A DNA stretch of 56,651 nt from Alloyangia mangrovi. GTDB lineage: Bacteria; Pseudomonadota; Alphaproteobacteria; Rhodobacterales; Rhodobacteraceae. The notes under the pieces were generated by a model. The model did no database searches, was not told the DNA's origin, and saw only the letters and a program-made list of their open reading frames with translations. Of the stretch, positions 36,748 to 45,880 are shown one piece after another. The DNA lies in the NCBI RefSeq assembly GCF_002300555.2, contig NZ_NTHN02000033.1:1-56651 (forward strand), written 5' to 3'. Within the stretch, counting starts at the first letter, position 1. The number at the start of each line of letters is the position of its first letter. A program made the position numbers and the translations under genes.

Positions 36748-37883
36748 GTCCGCGCCTCCAGCCCCAGCGCAGGGCGCAGCCGGATGCCGAGGAAGGCCCC
36801 GGCGAAGGCGGCGACGAACCAGACCCAGCCGTGCAGGCTGCCGGTGGAGATCCCCGAGAAGAAGGCCCCGACGTTGCAGCCGAAGGCAAGACGCGACGAG
36901 TAGCCGAGCAGGAAGCCCGCAATGATGGTCGCGATCCAGGCCCGCGCCGGGTAGGACGGCAGCTTGGTGGCGAGCGCGCCGCGTCGCCAGGCGGCGACGC
37001 CGAAGGCACCGAGGATGATCCCGATGTCGGTCAGCGAGGTGTAGTCCGTCAGCACACTCGACTGCACCCGCTCCATCGAGCCCGGCGCGGCCCAGAAGGC
37101 GGAGCCGGAGAGGTCTCCGCCCAAGGCTGCGAAACCCTTGGCGGCCCAGAGGCCGAGCCCGTAGACCACGCCCCAGGGCTGGCCCGCGACCAGCAGGTTG
37201 CCGATGGCGAGCAGCGCCAGCACGACGGCGGCGATGGCGTGGCGGCGGCTCAGCTTCACCGTGCCGGGGGCGGCGCGCCACAGGAAGATCGCCGCGGCGA
37301 GGGCCAGAAGCACCAGCGTGACACCAAGACCCGGGATGCCCGAGAGCCTCAGGATCGGCAGCGCGCCGAGGTCGGTCCACCAGATCAGGTTCCACGCCCC
37401 GGCGAAGCTGCCGAGCGCGAAGAAGGGCAGGGCCAGCAGGCTGACGGGGTTGCCGCTGCCGGCGTTGACCAGCGTGCCCGAGCCGCAGCCGAGCACGATC
37501 TGCATGCAGGCGCCGAAGACGAAGGCGCCGCCGACCATGGCAAAGCCGATGGGGGCCTGCGCGCCGACCAGCTCACCGGCGTGGCTCGAGAGCAGCGGGA
37601 TGGCAACCACGGCCACCAGCGCGATCGACAGCAGCTGCGCCAGCACGCCCGAGGGTTCGCGGCGCAGGATCATCGCCCGCCACGGCCCGGCGAAGCCGAA
37701 GCGCAGGCCCTCGAGCGCGATGCCGAAGCCGAGGCCGATGGCCAGCAGCAGGCCGTAGCGTGCGCCCGCGAAGAGCGCGACGAGGGCCACGACGACAAGC
37801 GCGCCGAGGATCAACCCGGCGCGCTGCGGCATGGCCCCTGCGGGCGCGGCGGGTGCCGCGCCTTGGGTGGCGGACTGGCTCAT
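36744..37883 (-). CDS. YeeE/YedE (TsuA-like) thiosulfate/sulfur transporter
   Basis: Integral membrane protein of 379 residues with about nine to ten helices. The two conserved Cys motifs that line the path in TsuA-type thiosulfate importers are present: VLGCGSGTLVNAGSGNP and AFGCNVGAFFSGISTGS. The start ATG 37883 overlaps the stop of the periplasmic rhodanese gene (TGATG). Coupling to a rhodanese suggests uptake or transfer of reduced sulfur. The exact substrate is inferred. Confidence 0.9.
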   Translation of the reverse strand: MSQSATQGAAPAAPAGAMPQRAGLILGALVVVALVALFAGARYGLLLAIGLGFGIALEGLRFGFAGPWRAMILRREPSGVLAQLLSIALVAVVAIPLLSSHAGELVGAQAPIGFAMVGGAFVFGACMQIVLGCGSGTLVNAGSGNPVSLLALPFFALGSFAGAWNLIWWTDLGALPILRLSGIPGLGVTLVLLALAAAIFLWRAAPGTVKLSRRHAIAAVVLALLAIGNLLVAGQPWGVVYGLGLWAAKGFAALGGDLSGSAFWAAPGSMERVQSSVLTDYTSLTDIGIILGAFGVAAWRRGALATKLPSYPARAWIATIIAGFLLGYSSRLAFGCNVGAFFSGISTGSLHGWVWFVAAFAGAFLGIRLRPALGLEART

Positions 37884-38821
37884 CAGTTGCCCCCGGTGAC
37901 CTGGTTCAGCAGGTTCTTGAAGAGGCCCGGGGCGTTCTGCATCTCACCGCCGGTCTGCGAGTATTCGACCATCGAGCCGGGGTAGAGTTTCACATTCTCG
38001 ATTCCCGCCATCTCGCTCAGCGCGAACCAGTTGGTCGCCGCCCAGTGGCCGGTGTTGCAGAACGACACGATCTCTTCGCCCTCGGTGATCCCGAGCGAGG
38101 CCTTGAGCGCCTGAACGTCCGAGATCTGGCCGATGGCGGTGGCGCCGCTCTGGAAGAACTGCGTGTAGGCGTAGTTCTGGGCGCCGGGCAGGGTGCCGGG
38201 CTTGGCCGCGGCGCCATGGGCCTTCTTGCCCTCGAAGAAGGCGGCGGGGCGGGCGTCGAGCAGCAGCGCCTCGTGGCCGCCATCGACCACGTCGGCAACC
38301 TCGGGGGTCTCGGCGGTCCAGGCGTCGTTCCAGGTGATGTCGAGCTCGGTCGGCTCGGGGGTCACCGCGTCCTTGCTGAGCGGCAAGCCGGTGTTGACCC
38401 AGGCCTGGGCACCGCCGTTGAGGATCGACAGATCGGTGAAGCCCGAGCTTTTCAGCGTCCAGTAGACGCGGGCGGCGGCGCCGAAGTCGGTGTCGGTGTC
38501 GCCCTGAGAAACGATGACCACCTGAGCATCGGGCGCCAGGCCGAGCTTCTCGTAGGTGGTTTCGAGCTGGTCCACCGGGACGGTCGCGCCGGGGTTGTTG
38601 TCGGGGCCGCGGAAGAGCCCGTAGGGGGCCGAGACGGCGCCGGCGATGTGGCCGTCGGCATAGGCGTCGCCGCGGATGTCGAGCACCACGGGTGCGCCTT
38701 CGGCGGCGAGGGCGGTGTCCAGTTCTGCGGGGCTGACCAGCGGGCCGAGGTTGGCGGCGAAGGCGCCGGTCGCGGCGAGGCCGCTGATCGCGGCGGAGAG
38801 GGCGATCGCTTTGTAGGTCAT
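37883..38821 (-). CDS. Periplasmic two-domain rhodanese (sulfurtransferase)
   Basis: The 312-residue protein has a signal peptide (MTYKAIALSAAISGLAATGAFA) and two rhodanese domains. The first (PVVLDIRGDAYADGHIAGAVSAPYG) lacks a catalytic Cys, having SQGD at that place. The second holds the active Cys in VSFCNTGHWAAT. It would handle thiosulfate or persulfide sulfur in the periplasm, next to the coupled YeeE transporter. GGAGGCCCTCTC before ATG 38821 fixes the start; the longer upstream frame is not credible. Confidence 0.9.
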   Translation of the reverse strand: MTYKAIALSAAISGLAATGAFAANLGPLVSPAELDTALAAEGAPVVLDIRGDAYADGHIAGAVSAPYGLFRGPDNNPGATVPVDQLETTYEKLGLAPDAQVVIVSQGDTDTDFGAAARVYWTLKSSGFTDLSILNGGAQAWVNTGLPLSKDAVTPEPTELDITWNDAWTAETPEVADVVDGGHEALLLDARPAAFFEGKKAHGAAAKPGTLPGAQNYAYTQFFQSGATAIGQISDVQALKASLGITEGEEIVSFCNTGHWAATNWFALSEMAGIENVKLYPGSMVEYSQTGGEMQNAPGLFKNLLNQVTGGN

Positions 38822-39074
38822 GAGAGGGCCTCCGGGTAAGGGTCTTCGTTTTCCAGCCTTATTTCGACCCGGCAGGCCCGGGCGGCAAGGGCTCTGCGCG
38901 GGCGCGGGCGCGGCGCGCAGGGAACAGCGCTCCGGCTTGCAGGCCCGGCGTGGAAGGCTGATTTGGCGTGGCGCCACGGGTGGGAAGGATTTCCGTCCGA
39001 AGCGCCTGCCGGGTGACAACGTTCTTATTTGATCCGCGCGAACGGGGGGCGCGCGGACCCCTGTTCCTCCGGCC
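38822..39074. other. Intergenic region upstream of rhodanese operon
   Basis: About 250 bases. It contains the operon promoter and a GC-rich hairpin at 39033-39057 (TCCGCGCG / CGCGCGGA) just beyond the MFS stop, possibly its terminator. No open frame is supported. Confidence 0.5.
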
Positions 39075-40294
39075 TTACTCGAGCCCGCTGCGGCGCGCGT
39101 CCCAGAGGGTGATCGCGAAGAGCCCGAATCCCGCGGCGCTGAGCGCCGCGCCGACGTAGCCCGAGGCGGGGAAATCATGGCCCGCTGCGATCACCCGCGC
39201 GGCAAGGAACGGGCCCACCGCGTTGGCGACGTTGAAGGCGGCATGGTGCAGCGAGGCGGCCAGCTGCTGGGCCTCTCCGGCGACGTTCATCAGCCGCGTC
39301 TGCATCACCGTCGAGACGCCGCCGAGGATGCTCATGCAGAGCACCGCGAGGCCCATGGTCCAGAGCCCCCCCCGACACCGCCGCCGGGAAGAGCGCGAGC
39401 ACGATGGCACCGCCGCCGAAGGACGCGAAGGCGGTGAGGTTGAGGTTGCGGTCGGCCAGCGCGCCCATCAGCAGGTTGAAGATCGTCATGCCAAAGCCCG
39501 TGATCATCAGCATCAGCGCCACCATGTCCTCGGAGGCGCCAAGCGTGCTCTGCACCGTCGAGGCGATGTAGGTATAGACCGCGAAGAAGCCGCCGAAGCC
39601 GACGGCGCCGGTGGCCAGTGTCAGCCAGACCTGCCGGTTCTTCAGTGCGCCGAGCTCGCGCAGGGGGTTGGCGTCCGGGTCGGCGGGAGTTCGGGGGGGC
39701 CTTGAGGTAGACCGCCAGCGCCGTCGCCAGCGACAGCGCGCCGACGATGACGAAGCCAGAGCGCCAGCCGAAGAACTGGCTGAGCCAGCTTGCGGCGGGC
39801 ACGCCGATGGTGGTGGCTATTGTCAGCCCGAGGAACACCCGCGAGACCGCCGTGGCACGCTTGTTGCGCGGCACGATCGAGGCGGCGACCAGCGCCGCCA
39901 CGCCGAAATAGGCGCCATGCGGCAGGCCCGAGGCGAAGCGCGCGAGGGTGAAGAGCCCGAAGCTCGGGGCCAGCGCCGAGAGCGTGTTGAAGGCGGCGAA
40001 GGCGAGCATGAGCCAGATCAGCAGCATGCGCTTGCGCATCTTTGCCCCGGCAACGGCAAGGATCGGCGCGCCAACCACCACGCCGAGCGCATAGGCGCTG
40101 ATCGCATCCGCGGCGCGGGCCTCGGTGACCCCGAGGTCGCGGGCGAAGCTGGGCAGCAGCGCCATGGCGGCGAATTCGGTGGTGCCGATGGCAAAGCCGC
40201 CCATGGCCAGCGCGAAGAGCACCATGCGCGACGAAATCTGTCTTTCGGCACCGGCCATCGAGGCAGGTGCGGTCTCGGCCGCTCTGTGGGTCAT
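39075..40294 (-). CDS. MFS efflux transporter, DHA1/AraJ type (two frameshifts)
   Basis: Twelve-helix major facilitator. The first frame from ATG 40294 has the signature [26 protein letters not shown] and [15 protein letters not shown] and ends its sense at ...YLKAPP. The second frame (to about 39373) carries the region with [35 protein letters not shown]. The third runs to TAA 39075 with [43 protein letters not shown]. The breaks are a G7 run at 39693-39699 and a C8 run at 39366-39373; removing one base from each gives 405 residues, a normal length. Substrate is unknown (this family exports sugars, nucleosides or drugs). I treat it as an intact gene with sequence errors, though a real pseudogene is possible here because the gene is not essential. 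Confidence 0.8.
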
Positions 40295-40510
40295 GCCAAT
40301 CCATCGTGTCTGTCGGGAATCGGGAGGGATTCCGGCTGTGTGTCTCTCTCCCTGAGATCACACCTAGGACGCTGCGGCAGGCGAAGCAAGGCATGGGTGG
40401 GGGATTGCGCACAACAGCGCCTGCCGTTGGGTCGCATCGGGGCGCGCGGGCGATGGACGCAGGCGCAACGCACTGCTATCAGGCGCGCGAGCGATAACAG
40501 GAGAGGCGCC
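40295..40510. promoter_or_regulatory. Divergent promoter region MFS/aroA
   Basis: A 216-base spacer with no open frame. AACAGGAGAGGCGCC at its right end is the aroA ribosome-binding site. No clear -35/-10 pair was chosen. Confidence 0.4.
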
Positions 40511-41857
40511 ATGTCGAGCCACGGGGACCCCATTCCGATGATTGCCCGCAAGTCCGCGGGTCTTAAGGGCGAGGCGCATGTGCCGGGCGACAAGTCGATT
40601 TCGCACCGCTCGCTGATCCTCGGCGCGATGGCGGTGGGCGAGACCAAGGTCACCGGTCTTCTTGAGGGGCAGGACGTGCTCGACACCGCCAAGGCGATGC
40701 GCGCCTTCGGTGCCGAGGTCGAGAAGCGCGGCGACACGTGGCACGTGCATGGCGTCGGCGTCGGCGGCTTCGCCGAGCCGGGCAACGTCATCGACTGCGG
40801 CAACTCCGGCACCGGGGTGCGGCTGATCATGGGCGCCATGGCGACCACCCCGATCACCGCGACCTTCACCGGCGACGCCTCGCTGAACTCGCGGCCCATG
40901 GCCCGGGTCACCGATCCGCTGGCGCTATTCGGGGCGCGCGCCTACGGGCGCAAGGGCGGGCGGCTGCCGATGACCATCGTCGGGGCCGAGGCCGCGATCC
41001 CGGTGCGCTACGCCACCCCGGTGCCCTCGGCGCAGGTGAAATCGGCGGTGCTGCTGGCCGGGCTCAACGCCCCGGGCGAGACCGTGGTGATCGAGCGCGA
41101 GGCGACCCGCGACCACTCCGAGAGGATGCTCACCGGCTTCGGCGCGACCGTCACCACCGAGGAGACCTCGGAGGGCCGGGTGATCACCCTCACCGGCCAG
41201 CCCGAGCTGAAGCCGCAGACCATCATCGTGCCGCGTGATCCCTCCTCCGCCGCCTTCCCGGTCTGCGCCGCGCTGATCACCGAAGGCTCGGACGTGCTTG
41301 TGCCGAACATCGGCCTCAACCCGACCCGCGCGGGGCTGTTCTTCACCCTGCAGGACATGGGCGCGGATCTCACCTTCGAGAACATGCGCGAGGAGGGCGG
41401 CGAGCCGGTCGCCGACCTGCGCGCCAAGTTCTCGCCGAACCTCAAGGGCATCGAGGTGCCCGCCGAGCGGGCCGCGAGCATGATCGACGAATACCCGGTG
41501 CTCTCGGTGGTCGCGGCCTTTGCCAGCGGCAAGACCCATATGCCCGGCGTCAAGGAACTGCGGGTCAAGGAAAGCGACCGGATCGACGCCATGGCGACCG
41601 GCCTGCGCGCGAGCGGCGTCGAGGTCGACGAGGGCGAGGACTGGTGGACGGTGCATGGCCGCGGCTTTGGTGACGTGCCGGGCGGGGCGACGGTGCAGAG
41701 CCATCTCGACCACCGCATCGCCATGTCGTTCTTGGTGATGGGGCTCGCCACCGAGGCACCGGTGCGCGTGGATGACGGCGGGCCGATCGCCACCTCGTTC
41801 CCGATCTTCGAGACGCTGATGACCGGGCTGGGCGCCGATCTCGGCCGCGAGGCCTGA
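40511..41857 (+). CDS. aroA: 3-phosphoshikimate 1-carboxyvinyltransferase (EPSP synthase, class II)
   Basis: Joins shikimate-3-phosphate and PEP in the chorismate pathway. It has 448 residues. Motifs are [42 protein letters not shown] and [10 protein letters not shown], and the layout matches the class II (CP4-like) enzymes. At the position where the glyphosate-insensitive CP4 enzyme has Ala (GNAATG), this protein has Gly100 (GNSGTG), so it is probably of the sensitive form (inference). It heads a plus-strand run with a membrane protein and cmk. Chorismate made here also feeds the isochorismate pair upstream. Confidence 0.95.
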   Translation: MSSHGDPIPMIARKSAGLKGEAHVPGDKSISHRSLILGAMAVGETKVTGLLEGQDVLDTAKAMRAFGAEVEKRGDTWHVHGVGVGGFAEPGNVIDCGNSGTGVRLIMGAMATTPITATFTGDASLNSRPMARVTDPLALFGARAYGRKGGRLPMTIVGAEAAIPVRYATPVPSAQVKSAVLLAGLNAPGETVVIEREATRDHSERMLTGFGATVTTEETSEGRVITLTGQPELKPQTIIVPRDPSSAAFPVCAALITEGSDVLVPNIGLNPTRAGLFFTLQDMGADLTFENMREEGGEPVADLRAKFSPNLKGIEVPAERAASMIDEYPVLSVVAAFASGKTHMPGVKELRVKESDRIDAMATGLRASGVEVDEGEDWWTVHGRGFGDVPGGATVQSHLDHRIAMSFLVMGLATEAPVRVDDGGPIATSFPIFETLMTGLGADLGREA

Positions 41858-41861
41858 GCGC

Positions 41862-42365
41862 TTGAGCCGCATCCTGCCCTACGTCGCGGCGCTGGCTGCC
41901 GCGCTTTTCATCTGCATGGGCTATTACGCGGTGCGCGTGCTCTGGCCCGGCGCGGGCGGGCAGGCCCCCTTCGACGTGCGGGTGCTGGGCTATACCGCCG
42001 GCGAGGCGCAGCGCTACCTGATGGCGCTGAGCGGCGAGGCGCGCTCGGTCTACCTGCTCGAGATGCGCTGGCTGGGGCTCGGCTTTCGCGTGGTCTTTGG
42101 CCTGACGCTGCTGATAGGCACCTGGGTCCTGTCGCAGGGCCGGGCCTGGTGGCGGCGCGGCATCTTCCTGCTGCTGGCGCTGGCCTGGATCGGCGCGGAT
42201 GCCGCCGAGAACCTGCTGGTCAACGAGATGCTGCTGCGCGGGCCGGTGGCGCTCGATCATGCGCTGGTCGACTGGTCGAGCCTGTTCACCCGGCTGAAGT
42301 TCGTGCTGCTGGCGGTCTGCGCGGTGGGGCTTTTCGGCCTGTGGCGGCAGGGCCGCCGCAGGTAA
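41862..42365 (+). CDS. Hypothetical integral membrane protein, 167 aa
   Basis: No family is named. About four membrane segments are visible (ILPYVAALAAALFICMGYYAV, FRVVFGLTLLIGTWVL, GIFLLLALAWIGADAA, LKFVLLAVCAVGLFGLW). The start is TTG 41862, four bases after the aroA stop; there is no upstream ATG and internal Met codons would remove the first helix. The gene is sandwiched between aroA and cmk, a place where many Rhodobacterales have a small membrane protein. Confidence 0.78.
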   Translation: MSRILPYVAALAAALFICMGYYAVRVLWPGAGGQAPFDVRVLGYTAGEAQRYLMALSGEARSVYLLEMRWLGLGFRVVFGLTLLIGTWVLSQGRAWWRRGIFLLLALAWIGADAAENLLVNEMLLRGPVALDHALVDWSSLFTRLKFVLLAVCAVGLFGLWRQGRRR

Positions 42366-42423
42366 CTTGCGGCCCTTCCCGGCGGCGGTCATAAAGGCCG
42401 CGATCTGACAGAAAGGGACGGCC

Positions 42424-43047
42424 ATGGCCTTTACCATCGCCATCGACGGGCCGGCGGCTGCCGGCAAGGGCACGATCAGCCGCGCCGTTGCCGCGCATTT
42501 CGGCTTTGCCCATCTCGACACCGGGCTGCTCTACCGAGCGGTGGGGCGCAAGATGCTGGATGGGGTCGATCCGATCCGCGCGGCGCAGGAACTGCTGCCG
42601 GCGGACCTGCAGGTGCAGGGTCTGCGCACTGCTGCCGTCGGGCAGGCCGCCTCGCGCGTGGCGGCCATCCCCGAGGTGCGCGCAGCGCTGCTGGACTTCC
42701 AGCGCGCCTTTGCCCGCCGCGACGGCGGCGCGGTGCTCGACGGGCGCGACATCGGCACGGTGATCTGCCCCGAGGCCGAGGCCAAGCTCTTCGTCACCGC
42801 CAGCGCCGAGGTGCGGGCACGGCGCCGCTTCGAGGAGCTGGTGGCCGGGGGCGCCGAAACCGATTTCGAGACCGTGCTGGCCGAGACCCGCGAGCGCGAC
42901 CACCGCGACGCCACCCGCGCCGATGCACCGCTGAAACCGGCGCAGGATGCGCAGATGATCGACACTTCGGAGCTGGACGTCGAGGCTGCCGTGGCCGCCG
43001 CCATCTCGGCAGTGGAAGCCCGCAGCCTCGAGCATGTGAAAGGATGA
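42424..43047 (+). CDS. cmk: Cytidylate kinase
   Basis: Phosphorylates CMP and dCMP. The 207-residue protein has the P-loop GPAAAGKGT (9-17), [12 protein letters not shown], the [14 protein letters not shown] motif and a conserved Arg-rich [12 protein letters not shown] lid segment. ATG 42424 lies after GAAAGGGACGGCC. In many bacteria cmk is followed by rpsA; here an aldo/keto reductase overlaps its stop instead (ATGA). Confidence 0.96.
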   Translation: MAFTIAIDGPAAAGKGTISRAVAAHFGFAHLDTGLLYRAVGRKMLDGVDPIRAAQELLPADLQVQGLRTAAVGQAASRVAAIPEVRAALLDFQRAFARRDGGAVLDGRDIGTVICPEAEAKLFVTASAEVRARRRFEELVAGGAETDFETVLAETRERDHRDATRADAPLKPAQDAQMIDTSELDVEAAVAAAISAVEARSLEHVKG

Positions 43048-44048
43048 ACATGAAGACTGTCCGCATGGGCCCCGGTGGCCCCGAGGTTCCCGCCTTCGGC
43101 ATCGGCGCCATGTCCTTTGCCGAGTTCTACGGACCGACCACCGAGGCGAACTCCTACGCGGTGCTCGATGCCGCCGTCGAGGCCGGGGTGGTGCATATCG
43201 ACACCTCTAACGTCTACGGCATGGGGCGCTCGGAAAAGGCGATCGGGGCCTGGCTGAAGGCCAACCCCGGCGCCCGCGAGACGCTGCATATCGCCACCAA
43301 GGCCGGGATCACCAAGGACGCGGCCGGCAACCGCTGCTACGACAACTCGTCCGAGCACCTCGAGGGCGAGCTCGACGGCTCGCTCTCGCGGATGGGGATC
43401 GAGCAGGTGGATCTCTTCTACGTGCACCGGCGCGAGCAGGCGCGGCCCATCGAAGAGGTGACCGAGACGCTCGCCGGGCTGGTGAAAAAGGGCAAGATCA
43501 AGAGCTTCGGCTTTTCCGAGATCGCACCGGCCTCGCTGCGGCGAGCGGCGGCGGTGCATCCGGTGGCCGCGGTGCAGTCGGAATATTCGCTGGCCACGCG
43601 CTTCGCCGAGCTTGGGCTGGTCCAGGCCTGCAAGGAGCTGGGCACGGCGCTGGTCGCCTTCTCGCCGGTGGGCCGCTCGCTGCTGACCGACAGCCCGATC
43701 GGGGCCGAAGTGATCGCCGCCAACCCCTTCCTCGCGACCAATCCGCGGTTCAGCGAGCCGAACCTCTTGGCGAACCTCGGGATCACCGAAAACTTCCGCG
43801 CGCTGGCCGCCGAGATGGGCCTGCCCGCGGCGGGGCTCGCGATCGCCTGGCTGCTGAGCCGCGGCGATCACGTGATCCCGATCCCGGGCACACGCTCGGT
43901 GGCGCATCTCAGGGAGCTGCTGAGCGGGCTCAGCGCCACTCTGACCGAGAGTGACCTCGCGCGGATCGAGGAGGTGCTCCCGGTCGGCTGGGCGCATGGA
44001 GACCGCTACTCGCCGGCGCAGCGGGTCGGGCCCGAGTACTTCTGCTGA
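43044..44048 (+). CDS. Aldo/keto reductase
   Basis: NADPH-dependent oxidoreductase with a TIM barrel, 334 residues. Motifs: [27 protein letters not shown] (catalytic Asp and Tyr), [37 protein letters not shown] and [11 protein letters not shown]. The sequence is closest to the AKR13-like group that acts on varied carbonyls; the natural substrate is unknown. The start overlaps the cmk stop (ATGA), suggesting coupled translation though no functional link is known. Confidence 0.93.
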   Translation: MNMKTVRMGPGGPEVPAFGIGAMSFAEFYGPTTEANSYAVLDAAVEAGVVHIDTSNVYGMGRSEKAIGAWLKANPGARETLHIATKAGITKDAAGNRCYDNSSEHLEGELDGSLSRMGIEQVDLFYVHRREQARPIEEVTETLAGLVKKGKIKSFGFSEIAPASLRRAAAVHPVAAVQSEYSLATRFAELGLVQACKELGTALVAFSPVGRSLLTDSPIGAEVIAANPFLATNPRFSEPNLLANLGITENFRALAAEMGLPAAGLAIAWLLSRGDHVIPIPGTRSVAHLRELLSGLSATLTESDLARIEEVLPVGWAHGDRYSPAQRVGPEYFC

Positions 44049-44099
44049 CAGAGGTCGGGGCCTCAGCCCCGGTGCATAGGAAAAAGGAAAGGGGCGGGC

Positions 44100-44753
44100 A
44101 TGTCACATGTCACCCTCGTGCGGCACGGGCAGGCCAACACCCATGCCAAGGACGAGATCAGCTATGACCGGTTGAGCGATCTGGGCCGCCAGCAGGCGCG
44201 CTGGCTCGGCGAGCACATGCGCGGCACCGGCGATGTCTTTGCCCGCGCCTATTGCGGCACGCTGCAGCGCCACCGCGAAACCGCTGCAGAGATGGCGATC
44301 GGGCTCGAGGTGGTGCAGGACGCGCGGCTCAACGAGCTCGAGTATTTCACCATGGCGCAGCTTCTCGACCAGCAGCACGGCATTGCCCTGCCACCGGACC
44401 GCGAGGGCTTCATCCGTCACCTGCCGACGCTGTTCACCTACTGGCGCGAGGGCCGCCTCGAGGGCGCGCCCGAGAGCTTCGAGCACTTCGAGGGCCGGGT
44501 GCGCGAGGTGCTGGACGAAATCGCCGCGGGCGAGGGGCGGGCCGTGGTGGTGACCTCGGGCGGGCTCATCGGCATGGCGATGCGGGTGACCATGGGGCTC
44601 GAAATGCAGGCATTGGCACATGCCTGCCTCGCCATCGAGAACACCTCGCTGCACCGCTTCCAGCCACTCGCGACCGGGCTCTGCCTGACGCTGTTCAACG
44701 CGGTGCCGCACCTCGAAGCGGCGGAACGGTCACTGGCGCGCACCCATCTCTGA
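44100..44753 (+). CDS. Histidine phosphatase family protein
   Basis: A 217-residue phosphoglycerate-mutase-like phosphatase. The catalytic His is in TLVRHGQANTHA; the second conserved Arg/His are in YCGTLQRHRETA and VVVTSGGLIGMAMRV, where the usual GH pair is replaced by GG. That last position is unusual: most active members have a His there, so this protein may have altered or lost activity. It lies between the reductase and the lysine-degradation genes. Confidence 0.88.
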   Translation: MSHVTLVRHGQANTHAKDEISYDRLSDLGRQQARWLGEHMRGTGDVFARAYCGTLQRHRETAAEMAIGLEVVQDARLNELEYFTMAQLLDQQHGIALPPDREGFIRHLPTLFTYWREGRLEGAPESFEHFEGRVREVLDEIAAGEGRAVVVTSGGLIGMAMRVTMGLEMQALAHACLAIENTSLHRFQPLATGLCLTLFNAVPHLEAAERSLARTHL

Positions 44754-44818
44754 CCGCCGGGTTTCCCCTGCGGCTGCCTTCCGGTAGCAAGGCGGGGACT
44801 TTGGCTGTGGAGAGACGG

Positions 44819-45880
44819 ATGACACATCTCTGGGTGCGCGCGGAGCAGCGGCAGAACGAGGACCGGGTGGGGGTGACCCCCGAAGGGGTGAAGGCGCTGG
44901 TCGCCGCGGGGCTGCGGGTCACCGTCGAGGAAAGCCGCGCCCGGGTCATCGGCATCGAGGGCTACCGCGCCGCGGGCGCCGAGATCGCCCCCGAGAACAG
45001 CTGGCCCGAGGCGCCCGCCGATGCGATCATCTTCGGTCTCAAGGAGCTGCCCGAGAATGGCACGCCCCTGCGCCACCGTCACATCATGTTCGGCCATGCC
45101 TTCAAGGGCCAGCCCGCCGGGCAGCTGCTGCTGAAGCGGTTCGTCGAAGGCGGCGGGGCGCTCTACGATCTGGAATATCTCGTCGGCGAGGACGGGCGGC
45201 GCGTTGCGGCCTTTGGCTACTGGGCGGGCTACGCCGGGGCGGCGGTGACACTGCTGGCCTATGCGGCACAGAAGCAGGGCGGCATCTGCGCGCCGGTCTC
45301 GGTCTGGCCGAATGCGGACGCGATGGAGGATGCCGTCGGCGATGCGCTCGACGCGGCGGGCGGGGCGCGCCCCAAGGCGCTGGTCATCGGCGCGCTGGGG
45401 CGGGTCGGCACCGGGGCGTCGGACCTCTGCCGCAAGCTCGGCGTCGAGGTGACCGGCTGGGACATGGCCGAGACCGCCCATGGCGGGCCTTTCCCCGAGG
45501 TGCTCGAGCACGAAATCTTCTTCAACTGCATCCTCGCCCATCCCGGCACGCCGGTCTTCGTGCCGGCCTCGGCGACCACCGACCCGCGCAAGCTGCGCGC
45601 CATCGGTGACATTGCCTGCGACCCCGACAGTGACTTCTCGCCGGTGAAGGTCTATGACCACGTGACCGACTGGCAGGCCCCCGCGTTGCGGGTTCACGAG
45701 GAGCCGCCGCTCGACGTCATGGCGATCGACAACCTCCCCTCGCTGCTCCCGCGGGAGAGCTCGGAGGATTTCGCCGCGCAACTGCTGCCGCATCTGCTGA
45801 CCCTGCCCGCGCTGGACGCGGGCGTCTGGGGCCGGGCGGCGGCGACCTACGACAGATACCTCAAGGAGGACCTTGCATGA
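44819..45880 (+). CDS. Saccharopine dehydrogenase (lysine-forming type, LKR)
   Basis: A 353-residue oxidoreductase of the alanine dehydrogenase/LYS1 fold. The N-terminus WVRAEQRQNEDRVGVTPEGVKALVAAG and the DAIIFGLKELPENGTPLRHRHIMFGHAFKGQ segment match lysine-2-oxoglutarate reductases. The NAD-binding motif ALVIGALGRVGTGA is visible. It would condense lysine with 2-oxoglutarate to saccharopine (or the reverse). ATG 44819 follows GTGGAGAGACGG. The next gene overlaps (ATGA) and encodes the partner enzyme. Confidence 0.88.
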   Translation: MTHLWVRAEQRQNEDRVGVTPEGVKALVAAGLRVTVEESRARVIGIEGYRAAGAEIAPENSWPEAPADAIIFGLKELPENGTPLRHRHIMFGHAFKGQPAGQLLLKRFVEGGGALYDLEYLVGEDGRRVAAFGYWAGYAGAAVTLLAYAAQKQGGICAPVSVWPNADAMEDAVGDALDAAGGARPKALVIGALGRVGTGASDLCRKLGVEVTGWDMAETAHGGPFPEVLEHEIFFNCILAHPGTPVFVPASATTDPRKLRAIGDIACDPDSDFSPVKVYDHVTDWQAPALRVHEEPPLDVMAIDNLPSLLPRESSEDFAAQLLPHLLTLPALDAGVWGRAAATYDRYLKEDLA

